The notes under the pieces are model-generated. The model had not been told where the DNA came from, did not search any database, and worked only from the letters and a program-made list of their open reading frames with translations. DNA of 64,000 nt, taken from positions 372,001 to 436,000 of the forward strand of contig NZ_JACIDS010000004.1 in the NCBI RefSeq assembly GCF_014196455.1, written 5' to 3'. Numbering within the stretch: position 1 is the first letter of the stretch; each line of letters opens with the position of its first letter. Made by a program: the position numbers and the translations under genes. Origin of the DNA: Kaistia hirudinis (GTDB lineage: Bacteria; Pseudomonadota; Alphaproteobacteria; Rhizobiales; Kaistiaceae). Shown here piece after piece: positions 51,046 through 59,877 of this stretch.

Positions 51046-52515
51046 ATGCAGAGCGATTCCCCCAGCACGAACGAGGCCCCGGCGAAGGGCGGCACGGATC
51101 ATCCGGCACATGAAGACGGGCGCTGGGGTCAGCTCTTTTCCGGGCGCAACGGCATTTATTCGGCGGCGCTGGCCGGTGGCGTCGTGCTGCATGCCTGCAA
51201 CATGTATGTCGCGACCACGGTCATGCCTTCGGTGGTCGCCGATATTGGCGGCCTCGACTTCTATGCCTGGGCGACGACGCTCTTCGTCGTGACGTCGATC
51301 CTGGCGGCAACGCTGACGGCGAAGCTCCTGAAGGCGCTCGGTCCGCGCGGCGCCTATTGCGTTTCGCTGCTGATCTTCGCTGCCGGCACCATCGTCGCGT
51401 CACTGGCCAACGATATGGCGGTGATGCTGCTTGGCCGCAGCATTCAGGGTTTCGGCGGCGGCTTCCTCTATGCGCTCGCCTATGCCGTGACGCGGCTCGT
51501 GTTTCCGCCGGCGCTGTGGGCGCGGGCGGTCGGCCTGATCGGGGCGATGTTCGGCATTGCGACGCTGATCGGCCCGGCCATCGGCGGCATCTTCGCCGAA
51601 TTCGGCGATTGGCGAGCAGCGTTTTGGTCGCTGCTGCCGGTCATCGCCATCTTCGCCGTGATCGCTTTCATCAGCCTGCCGCGCACCAGCCCCGGCAAGG
51701 AGGAGCGCGCGCCGATCGCCTATGCGCAGATCCTGCTGCTGACGGCGGCCGTGCTGATCGTCTCGGCCGGATCGCTCTCGCCCGTGCTGCTGTGGAACCT
51801 CGCCGGCCTCGGGGCGGCGGTGGTGCTGATCGCGCTGATCGTAGTGATCGAGCGGAGCGGCGGGGCGCGGCTGCTGCCGCGCGGCTCGTTCAGCCGCGGC
51901 GCGCCGCTCGGCCTCGTCTATCTGATGATCGCACTGCTGATGACCGGGGTGCAGCCCGAAATCTTCGTGCCCTATCTCGTCCAGACGCTGCATGGCCAGT
52001 CGCCGCTATGGGCCGGCTATCTCGCGGCGCTCGTCGCCGTCGGCTGGTCGACCGCCTCATTGCTGAGCCCGCGTTTCCGGGGCCGCGGCGGTGACCGGCT
52101 GCTCATCATCGGGCCGCCGATCCTGCTGGCCGGCCTGGTGCTGCTCGCCATCGTGATGCCGGTCCCCGGCGGTGGCGCCTGGCAATGGCTCGCGCCGATC
52201 TGCCTCGGGTTGATCCTGGTCGGTTTCGGCATCGGCCTGACCTGGCCCGGCCTCGTCACCATGGTCTATCGCCACGCGCCTGTGGATGAGCAGGACCTCG
52301 CCTCCGGCGGCATGACCACGGTCCAGCTGTTCGCGGCGGCGCTCGGCGCGGCGCTGGCCGGCATGATCGCCAATGTCGCCGGCGTCGCCGATCCCGGCGG
52401 GGTCGCGGGGGCATCGAAGGCGGCGTTCTGGATCTTCGCCCTGTTCGCCCTCGCGCCGCTGGCCAGCATCGTGCTGGCCCGCCCGCTGCTCCGCCTCGCC
52501 GGCGCGCGGTCCTAG
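51046..52515 (+). CDS. MFS transporter, probable SoxR-controlled efflux pump
   Basis: A 489-residue major facilitator protein. A 40-residue hydrophilic N-terminus precedes the first helix. MYVATTVMPSVVADIGG, LFVVTSILAATLTAKLLKALGPRGAY (the A-motif-like loop) and GRSIQGFGGGFLYALAYAV are typical of drug/proton antiporters (DHA2-like, about 12-14 helices). It starts at ATG 51046, soon after the SoxR box, so it probably exports redox-active toxic compounds. Its stop overlaps that of the convergent kinase gene by CTAG. Confidence 0.9.
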   Translation: MQSDSPSTNEAPAKGGTDHPAHEDGRWGQLFSGRNGIYSAALAGGVVLHACNMYVATTVMPSVVADIGGLDFYAWATTLFVVTSILAATLTAKLLKALGPRGAYCVSLLIFAAGTIVASLANDMAVMLLGRSIQGFGGGFLYALAYAVTRLVFPPALWARAVGLIGAMFGIATLIGPAIGGIFAEFGDWRAAFWSLLPVIAIFAVIAFISLPRTSPGKEERAPIAYAQILLLTAAVLIVSAGSLSPVLLWNLAGLGAAVVLIALIVVIERSGGARLLPRGSFSRGAPLGLVYLMIALLMTGVQPEIFVPYLVQTLHGQSPLWAGYLAALVAVGWSTASLLSPRFRGRGGDRLLIIGPPILLAGLVLLAIVMPVPGGGAWQWLAPICLGLILVGFGIGLTWPGLVTMVYRHAPVDEQDLASGGMTTVQLFAAALGAALAGMIANVAGVADPGGVAGASKAAFWIFALFALAPLASIVLARPLLRLAGARS

Positions 52516-54155
52516 CTGCCCGCCAGCACGGAACCGATGAGGGCCCGGGAGCGGCGGTCTTCGTCCTGCAGCGACAGGAAGATCTCGTATTTCGCGTCAT
52601 GGATCCGGCGCGACAAGCCGCCGGCCGGCCGGTATTCATTGCCGAGCCGTGACATCGCCTCGATCGCCTCGCCCGTTCCGGCGAAGCGGCCCGCGGCGAC
52701 GGCGCCGAGGATCGCCGCGCCGAGCAGCACGGGCTCTGGCGCTTCCGGCACGGCGACGACGAGGCCGGTCGCGTCCGCCAGCGTCTGGCGGACCAGCGCG
52801 CTCTGCCCGGCGCCGCCCGAGAGCACGATCGTATCGATCTCGATGCCCTGGATGGCGAGCGCCTCGACGATCTGCCGCGCGCCATAGGAAAGGCCGCAAA
52901 GGCCGGCGAGATAGAGGCGGGCGAGGCTGTCGGTGTTTTCCGAAAGGTCGAGCCCGGCGATCGTGCCGCGCGCATCCGGCTCGGCCTTGGGCGAGCGATT
53001 GCCGAGGAATTCCGGCACCACCTGGATTTCGGCGGCGAGACGCACGGTCTCCTCCATCCGGTCGGCCAGCGCGGCGATGCGCTCCTCGAGATAGGCGAAG
53101 AGCGACTGTCCCTCTTCCCCCGCCTTGATCCGCGCGGCCGGCGTCGCGGGGTGCAGCGTGACGAGATGGTCGATCGCGGCGCCCGCCGCGGACTGGCCGC
53201 CTTCGTTCAGCCAGAGGCCGGGCAGCATGGCCGAGAAATAGGGGCCCCAGACGCCGGGGACGAATTCGGGATCCGCGGTGGTCGCCATGGCGCAGGCCGA
53301 GGTGCCGAAGATATAGGCGAGCTGGCGCGCGGCATCGGTGGCAGCGCCCGAGGCGTCGCGCCCGCCGACCGAGCCGAGGCCGCCGGCATGGGCGTCGATC
53401 AGCGCGGCGCCGACGGCGATGCCGGGCCGGAGGCCGAGTTCGGCCGCCGCCTCCGCGCTCAGGCCCTTGCCGAGCGGCGTCCCGGGCTCGACCACCTCGG
53501 TGCCGATCCGCGCGAAGCCCTCGTCGGCCAGCATGCCGAGGCCGATCTGGCGGAAATAGCCTTCGTCGAAGCGCTTCTCATGCGCGAGATAGGTCCATTT
53601 GCAGGTGAGCGTGCAGGTCGAGCGAGCCGTGCTGCCGGTGGCGCGATAGGTCAGCCAGTCGGCGAGATCGAAGAAATGCACGGCCGCGGCGAAGCTCTGC
53701 GGCATGTTCTCGGCCAGCCAGAGCAGCTTCGGCGTTTCCATTTCCGGCGAGATGGCGCCGCCGACATAGGAGAGCACGCGGTGCCCGGACGCATTGATGC
53801 GCCGCGTCTGGTCCAGCGCGCGATGATCCATCCAGACGATGATGTTGCGCTCCGCATCGCCGGACGGGCCGACCGCGACGGGCGCGCCGCCTTCGCCGAT
53901 CGCGACCAGCGAGCAGGTGGCGTCGAAGCCGATGCCGGCGATCTCGTCGGCGGTCACGGACGCCGCCTGCACGGCCTCGCGGACGGATTCACAGACGGCG
54001 CGCCAGATGTCGCTCGAGGATTGCTCGACGATCTCGCCGGCCTCGTGCCAGATCGCGATCGCGCGCTTCGCCGATCCGACCAGCCGGCCGGCCTCGTCGA
54101 AAATGCCCGCGCGCGCACTGCCGGTGCCGACATCGATGCCGATGAAGAAGGCCAT
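52512..54155 (-). CDS. FGGY-family carbohydrate kinase, probable ribulokinase
   Basis: A 547-residue sugar kinase. The N-terminal ATPase fold is FIGIDVGTGSARAGIFDEAG, IGFDATCSLVAIG carries the DAT phosphate loop, WMDHRALDQT follows, and the C-terminal signature LSGGAGQSALVRQTLADATG closes the active site. Length and the DATCSLVA/WMDHRA motifs match the D-ribulokinase/YDR109-type branch. It would phosphorylate the ketose made by the polyol dehydrogenase at 59878. It is divergent from the SorC regulator. Confidence 0.9.
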   Translation of the reverse strand: MAFFIGIDVGTGSARAGIFDEAGRLVGSAKRAIAIWHEAGEIVEQSSSDIWRAVCESVREAVQAASVTADEIAGIGFDATCSLVAIGEGGAPVAVGPSGDAERNIIVWMDHRALDQTRRINASGHRVLSYVGGAISPEMETPKLLWLAENMPQSFAAAVHFFDLADWLTYRATGSTARSTCTLTCKWTYLAHEKRFDEGYFRQIGLGMLADEGFARIGTEVVEPGTPLGKGLSAEAAAELGLRPGIAVGAALIDAHAGGLGSVGGRDASGAATDAARQLAYIFGTSACAMATTADPEFVPGVWGPYFSAMLPGLWLNEGGQSAAGAAIDHLVTLHPATPAARIKAGEEGQSLFAYLEERIAALADRMEETVRLAAEIQVVPEFLGNRSPKAEPDARGTIAGLDLSENTDSLARLYLAGLCGLSYGARQIVEALAIQGIEIDTIVLSGGAGQSALVRQTLADATGLVVAVPEAPEPVLLGAAILGAVAAGRFAGTGEAIEAMSRLGNEYRPAGGLSRRIHDAKYEIFLSLQDEDRRSRALIGSVLAGS

Positions 54156-54320
54156 GGCGGCTCACTCCCCTTGGGTTGCCTTGCTGCCGGTCTCCGGCTT
54201 GCCTGCACGGGAGCGTTCCGGCGCGAGCCTGTCAAGGGGCGCGCAGATTTGCTCGCCCTGTGCAAGAATGATCGATAGGGAATGGGCCGGCAGAGCGAAG
54301 GCGAGGGACGAGGGCAGAGC

Positions 54321-55274
54321 ATGAGCCAGGACAGCGAACGCTCCCGCCTCGACGATGCGGCCCGCGCCGGCTGGCTCTATTTCATCGCCGGTAACACGCA
54401 GGACGAGATCGCGAAGAAGCTGAACGTCTCGCGTCCGACCGCGCAACGCCTCGTCTCGCTGGCGCTGTCCGAGCGGCTGATCACCTTCCGCCTCGACCAC
54501 CCGATCGCCGCCTGCATGGAGCTCGCCGCGCGGCTGACCGAGCGCCATGGTCTCGCCCATTGCCAGATCGTGCCGACCGATCCCGATTCCGACAGTTCCG
54601 TCGTCGGTCTCGCCGAGGCGGCGGCGGCGTTTCTGGAGCAGAAGCTCGGCGCGGCGGAGCCGCTGGTGGTCGGCGTCGGCACGGGGCGGACGCTGCGCGC
54701 CGCCGTCGAGCAGATCCCGCGCATGAACTGCCCGCAGCACCGTCTGGTCTCGCTGGTCGGCCATATCTCGATGGAGGGTTCGGCGAGCTTCTTCGACGTG
54801 TTGGCGCGGCTCTCCGATCTCGTGCGCGCGCCGCATTATCCGATGCCGCTGCCGGTCGTGGTGCCGAGCCGGGCCGAGCGCGACCAGCTCCTGAATCTCG
54901 AGCCGGTACGGCGGCTGCGCGAACTCGCCGCTGCCGCCGATGTGACGCTGGTCGGCATCGGGCGGATGGACGAGAGCGCGCCGCTGCATATCGACGGCTT
55001 CATCTCCGCCGCCGAGCTCTCGGCCATGCGCCGGCTCGGTGCGGCGGGCGAGATCACGGGCTGGGCGTTCGACGCCACCGGCCGGATCATCGAGGGCGGC
55101 ACCAATGACCGCCTGACCTCCGTGCCGCGCATCGTGCCGGCGCGCGGTCTCGTCGTCGGCGTCGCCAAGGGCGTCTCCAAGGCGCTGCCGATTCACGCGG
55201 CGCTACGCGGGCGCCTCATCAACGGCCTCGTCACCGACGAGTCGACGGCGCGGCTGCTGCTCGATATCGGCTGA
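54321..55274 (+). CDS. SorC/DeoR-type sugar-binding transcriptional regulator
   Basis: A 317-residue regulator. The N-terminal helix-turn-helix is AGWLYFIAGNTQDEIAKKLNVSRPTAQRLVSLALSERLI. The remainder is a sugar-phosphate-binding domain (PF04198) with VVGVGTGRTLRAAVEQIP, RLVSLVGHISMEGSASFFDVLARLSD and GLVVGVAKGVSKALPIHAALRGRLINGLVTDE. It is placed between the kinase and the polyol transporter and should control both. The start is ATG 54321 (MSQDSERSRLDD); an in-frame ATG at 54282 is less likely. A perfect dyad upstream of the next gene is its probable operator. Confidence 0.9.
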   Translation: MSQDSERSRLDDAARAGWLYFIAGNTQDEIAKKLNVSRPTAQRLVSLALSERLITFRLDHPIAACMELAARLTERHGLAHCQIVPTDPDSDSSVVGLAEAAAAFLEQKLGAAEPLVVGVGTGRTLRAAVEQIPRMNCPQHRLVSLVGHISMEGSASFFDVLARLSDLVRAPHYPMPLPVVVPSRAERDQLLNLEPVRRLRELAAAADVTLVGIGRMDESAPLHIDGFISAAELSAMRRLGAAGEITGWAFDATGRIIEGGTNDRLTSVPRIVPARGLVVGVAKGVSKALPIHAALRGRLINGLVTDESTARLLLDIG

Positions 55275-55415
55275 GTCCGATCGGCGGCGCGTGTTGCGCT
55301 GCAAGAAGAGCAATTGTTCAATCGAATAGCAAACTTGCGGCTCTCGCGAGGCGCGATCGGCCAATTCCGCCGCTGCTGTGCGGAATCGAATTGCCGTTGA
55401 CAGTCGTCGCGACTT

Positions 55416-55456
55416 CGTTTGAGCATATGATCAGTGTCGTAGCAAATGCTCAAACG
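55416..55456. promoter_or_regulatory. Perfect 11-bp inverted repeat, candidate SorC-type operator
   Basis: CGTTTGAGCAT (55416-55426) and ATGCTCAAACG (55446-55456) are exact complements 30 bp apart centre to centre, about three helix turns. They end 34 bp before the binding-protein start and 142 bp after the SorC stop. A -35-like TTGACA lies at 55397-55402 and TATGAT at 55426-55431. The three-turn spacing suits tetrameric SorC-type regulators. Confidence 0.65.
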
Positions 55457-55490
55457 CAGTGGATGCGCGCGGCACCCAAGGGAGGAGCAT

Positions 55491-56801
55491 ATGAGGATTC
55501 TTTACGGCGCCCTTCTGGGCGCGGCATCGCTGCTGGCCGTCGCCCCGGCGCAGGCGGAGAAGCTGACCATCGCCACGGTCAATAATGGCGACATGATCCG
55601 CATGCAGGGCCTGACCGAGGACTTCAAGGCGAAGAACCCCGGTATCGACGTCGAGTGGGTGACGCTCGAGGAGAACGCGCTGCGCCAGAAGGTGACCACC
55701 GATATCGCCACCAAGGGCGGGCAGTTCGACGTGCTGACCATCGGCACGTATGAGGTTCCGATCTGGGCCAAGAAGGGCTGGCTGGTGCCGCTCGACAATC
55801 TCGGCGCCGATTATGACGTCGACGACCTGCTGCCGGCCATCCGCTCGGGCCTGTCGCTGGACGGCAAGCTCTACGCCGCGCCGTTCTATGGCGAGAGCTC
55901 GATGGTCATGTACCGCAAGGACCTGTTCGAGAAGGCCGGGCTGACCATGCCCGACTCGCCGACCTGGGACTTCATCGCGGACGCGGCGAAGAAGATCACC
56001 GACAAGCCCGGCGAAGTCTACGGCATTTGCCTCCGCGGCAAGGCGGGCTGGGGCGAGAACATGGCCTTCCTGACCGCCATGTCGAACTCGTTCGGCGCGC
56101 GCTGGTTCGACGAGCAGTGGAAGCCGCAGTTCGACCAGCCCGAATGGAAGGACACGCTCTCCTTCTATGTCGACCTGATGAAGGATGCCGGACCGCCCGG
56201 CGCCTCGTCGAACGGCTTCAACGAGAACCTCGCTCTGTTCAATTCCGGCAAGTGCGGCATGTGGATCGACGCCACCGTGGCGGCCTCCTTCGTGACCAAT
56301 CCCAAGGATTCGAAGGTCGCGGACAAGGTCGGCTTCGCACTGGCGCCCAACAAGGGCCTCGGCAAGAACGCCAACTGGCTCTGGGCATGGTCGCTCGCCG
56401 TTCCCGCCGGCTCGAAGAAGACGGAGGCGGCCGAGAAGTTCATCGCCTGGGCGACGTCGAAGGGCTATCTCGACCTCGTCGCCGCCAAGGAGGGCTGGGC
56501 CAATGTGCCGCCCGGCACGCGCTCCTCGCTCTATGCGAACCCGGAATACCAGAAGGCGGCGCCCTTCGCGAAGATGACGCTCGACTCGATCAATTCGGCC
56601 GATCCGACTCATCCGACGGTGAAGCCGGTGCCCTATGTCGGCGTGCAGTTCGTGGCGATCCCCGAGTTCCAGGGTCTCGGCACGACGGTCGGGCAGCTCT
56701 TCTCCGCGGCCCTCGCCGGCTCCTCCACGGTCGACCAGGCACTCGCCTCGGCGCAGCAGGCCTCGACCCGCGAGATGACCAAGGCCGGCTACATCAAGTA
56801 G
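55491..56801 (+). CDS. Polyol/sugar ABC transporter substrate-binding protein
   Basis: A 436-residue extracytoplasmic protein of family 1, similar to sorbitol/mannitol-binding SmoE. The signal peptide MRILYGALLGAASLLAVAP is cleaved near AQA-EK. Mature landmarks are LTIATVNNGDMIRMQGLTEDF, VTTDIATKGGQFDVLTIGTYEVPIWAKKGWLVPLD, AAPFYGESSMVMYRKDLFEKAGL, ALFNSGKCGMWIDATVAASF and WAWSLAVPAGSKKTEAAEKF. It is the first gene of the polyol uptake operon and has a strong GGAGGAG ribosome site. Hairpins and a repeat element follow its stop. Confidence 0.93.
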   Translation: MRILYGALLGAASLLAVAPAQAEKLTIATVNNGDMIRMQGLTEDFKAKNPGIDVEWVTLEENALRQKVTTDIATKGGQFDVLTIGTYEVPIWAKKGWLVPLDNLGADYDVDDLLPAIRSGLSLDGKLYAAPFYGESSMVMYRKDLFEKAGLTMPDSPTWDFIADAAKKITDKPGEVYGICLRGKAGWGENMAFLTAMSNSFGARWFDEQWKPQFDQPEWKDTLSFYVDLMKDAGPPGASSNGFNENLALFNSGKCGMWIDATVAASFVTNPKDSKVADKVGFALAPNKGLGKNANWLWAWSLAVPAGSKKTEAAEKFIAWATSKGYLDLVAAKEGWANVPPGTRSSLYANPEYQKAAPFAKMTLDSINSADPTHPTVKPVPYVGVQFVAIPEFQGLGTTVGQLFSAALAGSSTVDQALASAQQASTREMTKAGYIK

Positions 56802-56817
56802 GCGGCGGTTCCGGTCT

Positions 56818-56852
56818 GAGAGGTCTCTCGGGCATGGCGCCCGAAGCCTCTC
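56818..56852 (+). repeat. Interrupted hairpin after the polyol-binding protein gene
   Basis: GAGAGG (56818-56823) pairs with CCTCTC (56847-56852), and CGGGC (56829-56833) with GCCCG (56839-56843). It begins 16 bp after the stop codon, ahead of the palindromic repeat, and probably blocks 3' decay of the binding-protein message. Confidence 0.5.
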
Positions 56853-56859
56853 GGGCTGG

Positions 56860-56951
56860 CGTCACCCCGGCGAAAGCCGGGGCCCACACAGCCGAAGCGG
56901 CATTCGATCAGCGCCTCGGCTGAATGGATCCCGGCTTTCGCCGGGATGACG
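56860..56951. repeat. Palindromic intergenic repeat (same family as 50259-50356)
   Basis: Bordered by GTCA and ATGAC, with an inner palindrome CCCGGCGAAAGCCGGGG at the left and ATCCCGGCTTTCGCCGGGAT at the right. The section GCGCCTCGGCTGAATGGATCCCG nearly equals that of the 50-kb copy. It separates the binding-protein and first permease genes of the polyol operon. Confidence 0.75.
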
Positions 56952-57066
56952 GAGCCCATGCGGGCAGGGAGCCCTCGTCTTCCCGCCACCTTCCTCCCAG
57001 GACTGCCGTCCGGCCATGGCCGGGCGGCTCTTTCCGAGCAACCCAAGCACCAGCGCGAGAAACATC

Positions 57067-57939
57067 GTGGCCACGCAGCAGACAAGGACACTCGGGCGCG
57101 TCCTGCTCGCCCCGTCGGTCATCCTGCTCTTCCTGTGGATGATCGTGCCGCTCGGCATGACGATCTGGTTTTCGCTGCTGCGCTATAATCTGCTCGATCC
57201 GGGCACTGAGAGCTTCGTCGGGCTGCTGAACTATCAGTATTTCCTGACCGACCCGGCCTTCTTCGCCGCGCTCGCCAACACGCTGATCCTGGTCGGCTCC
57301 GTCCTCGCCATCACGGTCATCGGCGGCATCCTGATCGCGCTCCTGATGGACCAGCCGATCTTCGGCCGCGGCATCGTGCGTCTCATGGTCATCGCGCCGT
57401 TCTTCGTCATGCCGACCGTTTCGGCGCTCGTCTGGAAGAACCTCCTGATGCATCCCGTCTCCGGGCTCTTCGCCTGGGTGGCGGGGCTGCTCGGCCTGCC
57501 AGCCATCGACTGGTTCACCAACTGGCCGCTCCTGTCGATCATCCTCATCGTCGCCTGGCAATGGCTGCCGTTCGCGACGCTGATCCTGCTCACCGCGCTG
57601 CAATCCTTCGACGAGGAGCAGAAGGAGGCGGCCGAGATGGACGGCACGCCGGCGATCTCCTTCTTCTTCCTCCTGGTGCTGCCGCATCTCGCCCGCGCGA
57701 TCACCGTCGTGATCCTGATCGAGACGATCTTCCTGCTCTCGGTCTTCGCGGAGATCCTCGTCACCACGGGCGGCGGGCCGGGCCTTGCCACCACCAACAT
57801 CGCCTTCCTGGTCTATGCGCAGGCCCTGCTGCAATACGACGTCGGCGGCGCCTCTGCCGGCGGCATCGTGGCGGTGGTGCTCGCCAATATCGTCGCGATC
57901 TTCCTGGTCCGCCTCGTCGGCAAAAATCTGGACGCCTGA
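57067..57939 (+). CDS. Polyol/sugar ABC transporter permease (SmoF-like)
   Basis: About 290 residues with six helices. The first is LLAPSVILLFLWMIVPLGMTIWFSLL; the ATPase-coupling EAA loop reads DEEQKEAAEMDGTPAISFFFLLVLPHLARA, and VFAEILVTTGGGPGLATTNIAFLVYAQALL is typical of the sorbitol/mannitol subgroup. The start is uncertain: GTG 57067 (MATQQTRTLGR) gives a normal length, while ATG 57016 lacks a ribosome site. It is followed 3 bp later by the second permease. Confidence 0.92.
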   Translation: MATQQTRTLGRVLLAPSVILLFLWMIVPLGMTIWFSLLRYNLLDPGTESFVGLLNYQYFLTDPAFFAALANTLILVGSVLAITVIGGILIALLMDQPIFGRGIVRLMVIAPFFVMPTVSALVWKNLLMHPVSGLFAWVAGLLGLPAIDWFTNWPLLSIILIVAWQWLPFATLILLTALQSFDEEQKEAAEMDGTPAISFFFLLVLPHLARAITVVILIETIFLLSVFAEILVTTGGGPGLATTNIAFLVYAQALLQYDVGGASAGGIVAVVLANIVAIFLVRLVGKNLDA

Positions 57940-57942
57940 ACC

Positions 57943-58773
57943 ATGGCACGCCGCATCTCGACCACGCACAGGGTGACCGCCACGGCAGCCGGCTGGCTCG
58001 TCGGCTTCCTGATCTTCTTTCCGATCCTGTGGATGGTGCTGACCAGCTTCAAGACGGAACTCGACGCCTTCTCGACGCCGCCGCAGTTCCTGTTCTTCCA
58101 CTGGACGACCGAGAACTACGCCATCGTGCAGGAGCGCAGCAATTACCTGCACCACGCAATGAACTCGATCATCCTCGCCTTCGGCTCGACGGCGGTGGCG
58201 CTGGTGGTCGCGATCCCGGCGGCCTGGTCGATGGCCTTCGCGCCGACCAAGCGCACGCGCGACACGCTGCTCTGGATGCTCTCCACCAAGATGATGCCGC
58301 CGGTCGGCGTGCTCGTGCCGATCTATCTGCTGTTCCGCGACGGCGGCCTGCTCGACACGCATATCGGCCTGATCATGGTCGAGTTCCTCGCCAATCTGCC
58401 GATCGTGGTCTGGATGCTCTACACCTATTTCAAGGAGATCCCGAAGGACATCCTCGAGGCCGCGCGCATGGATGGCGCGACCATCGGCAAGGAACTCATC
58501 TTCGTGCTGGCGCCGATGGCGGTGCCCGGGATCGCCTCGACAGTGCTGCTCAACGTCATCCTCGCCTGGAACGAGGCGTTCTGGACGCTGAACCTCACCA
58601 CGGTCGACGCGGCGCCGCTCACCACCTTCATCGCCTCCTATTCGAGCCCCGAAGGGCTCTTTTGGGCCAAGCTCTCGGCCGCCTCCACGCTCGCCATCGC
58701 GCCGATCCTGGTGCTCGGCTGGTTCAGCCAGAAGCAGCTCGTGCGCGGCCTCACATTCGGCGCGGTCAAGTAA
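57943..58773 (+). CDS. Polyol/sugar ABC transporter permease (SmoG-like)
   Basis: A 276-residue inner-membrane permease, six helices. The EAA loop is [60 protein letters not shown] and [41 protein letters not shown] match the SmoG/MtlG group. It pairs with the permease at 57067 and is driven by the ATPase encoded next. Confidence 0.93.
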   Translation: MARRISTTHRVTATAAGWLVGFLIFFPILWMVLTSFKTELDAFSTPPQFLFFHWTTENYAIVQERSNYLHHAMNSIILAFGSTAVALVVAIPAAWSMAFAPTKRTRDTLLWMLSTKMMPPVGVLVPIYLLFRDGGLLDTHIGLIMVEFLANLPIVVWMLYTYFKEIPKDILEAARMDGATIGKELIFVLAPMAVPGIASTVLLNVILAWNEAFWTLNLTTVDAAPLTTFIASYSSPEGLFWAKLSAASTLAIAPILVLGWFSQKQLVRGLTFGAVK

Positions 58774-58810
58774 CCGCCCCCAGATAGCCGATCCAAAGGA
58801 CAGGAAGATC

Positions 58811-59821
58811 ATGGGAAAGATCGAACTCGTCGGCGTCGAGAAGGCCTTCGGCAACGTCCACGTGATCCGTAACGTCCACCTCCAGGTGGAAGATGGCGAG
58901 TTCGTCGTCTTCGTCGGGCCGTCGGGCTGCGGAAAATCGACGCTGCTGCGCCTCATCGCCGGGCTGGAGGACACGACCGGCGGCAAGATCCTGATCGACG
59001 GCACCGATGTCTCGGATACGCCGCCGGCCAAGCGCGGCCTCTCCATGGTGTTCCAGTCCTATGCGCTCTATCCGCATATGAGCGTGCGCTCCAATATCGG
59101 CTTCGGCCTGCGCATGGCCGGCATGCCGAAGGAGGAGCGCAATCGGAAGGTCGAGGCTGCCGCCCAGGTGCTCAACCTGACGCCCTATCTCGATCGCCGA
59201 CCCGGCCAGCTTTCCGGCGGCCAACGCCAGCGCGTCGCGATTGGCCGCGCCATCGTGCGCGAGCCGAAAGCGTTCCTGTTCGACGAGCCGCTCTCCAATC
59301 TCGACGCGGCCTTGCGCGTCAATATGCGCCTCGAAATCGCGCGCCTGCAGGACACGCTCGGCACGACGGCGATCTATGTGACGCATGACCAGATCGAGGC
59401 GATGACGCTCGCCGACAAGATCGTCGTGCTCTCCGCCGGCCAGATCGAGCAGGTCGGCTCGCCGCTGGAACTCTACGACCATCCCGCCAACCTCTTCGTC
59501 GCCGGCTTCATCGGCTCGCCGAAGATGAATTTCGTAACGGGGCAGGCGGCGGCCGCGCGCGGCGCCGCGACGATCGGCGTCCGGCCGGAGCACATTGCCG
59601 GCTCGCGCACCGACGGCGAATGGGCCGGCACGGTCACGGTCGCGGAGCATGTCGGCTCCGACACCTTCCTCTATGTCGCAGTGCCGGGCATCGGCGACAT
59701 CACCATGCGCGCCGTCGGCGAGTTCGCGCTCAAGCCGGGCGAAAGCGTCTATCTCACGCCCGATCCCGACCGTATCCACCGCTTCGATGCGGAAGGGCAG
59801 GCGATGCTCGCCGCGCGCTGA
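58811..59821 (+). CDS. Polyol/sugar ABC transporter ATP-binding protein (UgpC/SmoK-like)
   Basis: A 336-residue single-domain ATPase with a C-terminal regulatory TOBE domain. Walker A is GPSGCGKS, Q-loop [12 protein letters not shown], signature LSGGQRQR, Walker [12 protein letters not shown] and H-loop VTHDQIEAM. All catalytic residues are intact. The tail (from about residue 240) begins [14 protein letters not shown] and carries IGVRPEHI. It energises the polyol importer and might also serve the CUT1 system at 27503-31798, which has no ATPase. Confidence 0.95.
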   Translation: MGKIELVGVEKAFGNVHVIRNVHLQVEDGEFVVFVGPSGCGKSTLLRLIAGLEDTTGGKILIDGTDVSDTPPAKRGLSMVFQSYALYPHMSVRSNIGFGLRMAGMPKEERNRKVEAAAQVLNLTPYLDRRPGQLSGGQRQRVAIGRAIVREPKAFLFDEPLSNLDAALRVNMRLEIARLQDTLGTTAIYVTHDQIEAMTLADKIVVLSAGQIEQVGSPLELYDHPANLFVAGFIGSPKMNFVTGQAAAARGAATIGVRPEHIAGSRTDGEWAGTVTVAEHVGSDTFLYVAVPGIGDITMRAVGEFALKPGESVYLTPDPDRIHRFDAEGQAMLAAR

Positions 59822-59877
59822 CGCCTACGCGCCCGGCCGCCCGGCCGTTCCGTCCCGCTTCTTGAGGAGTAGCAGCC

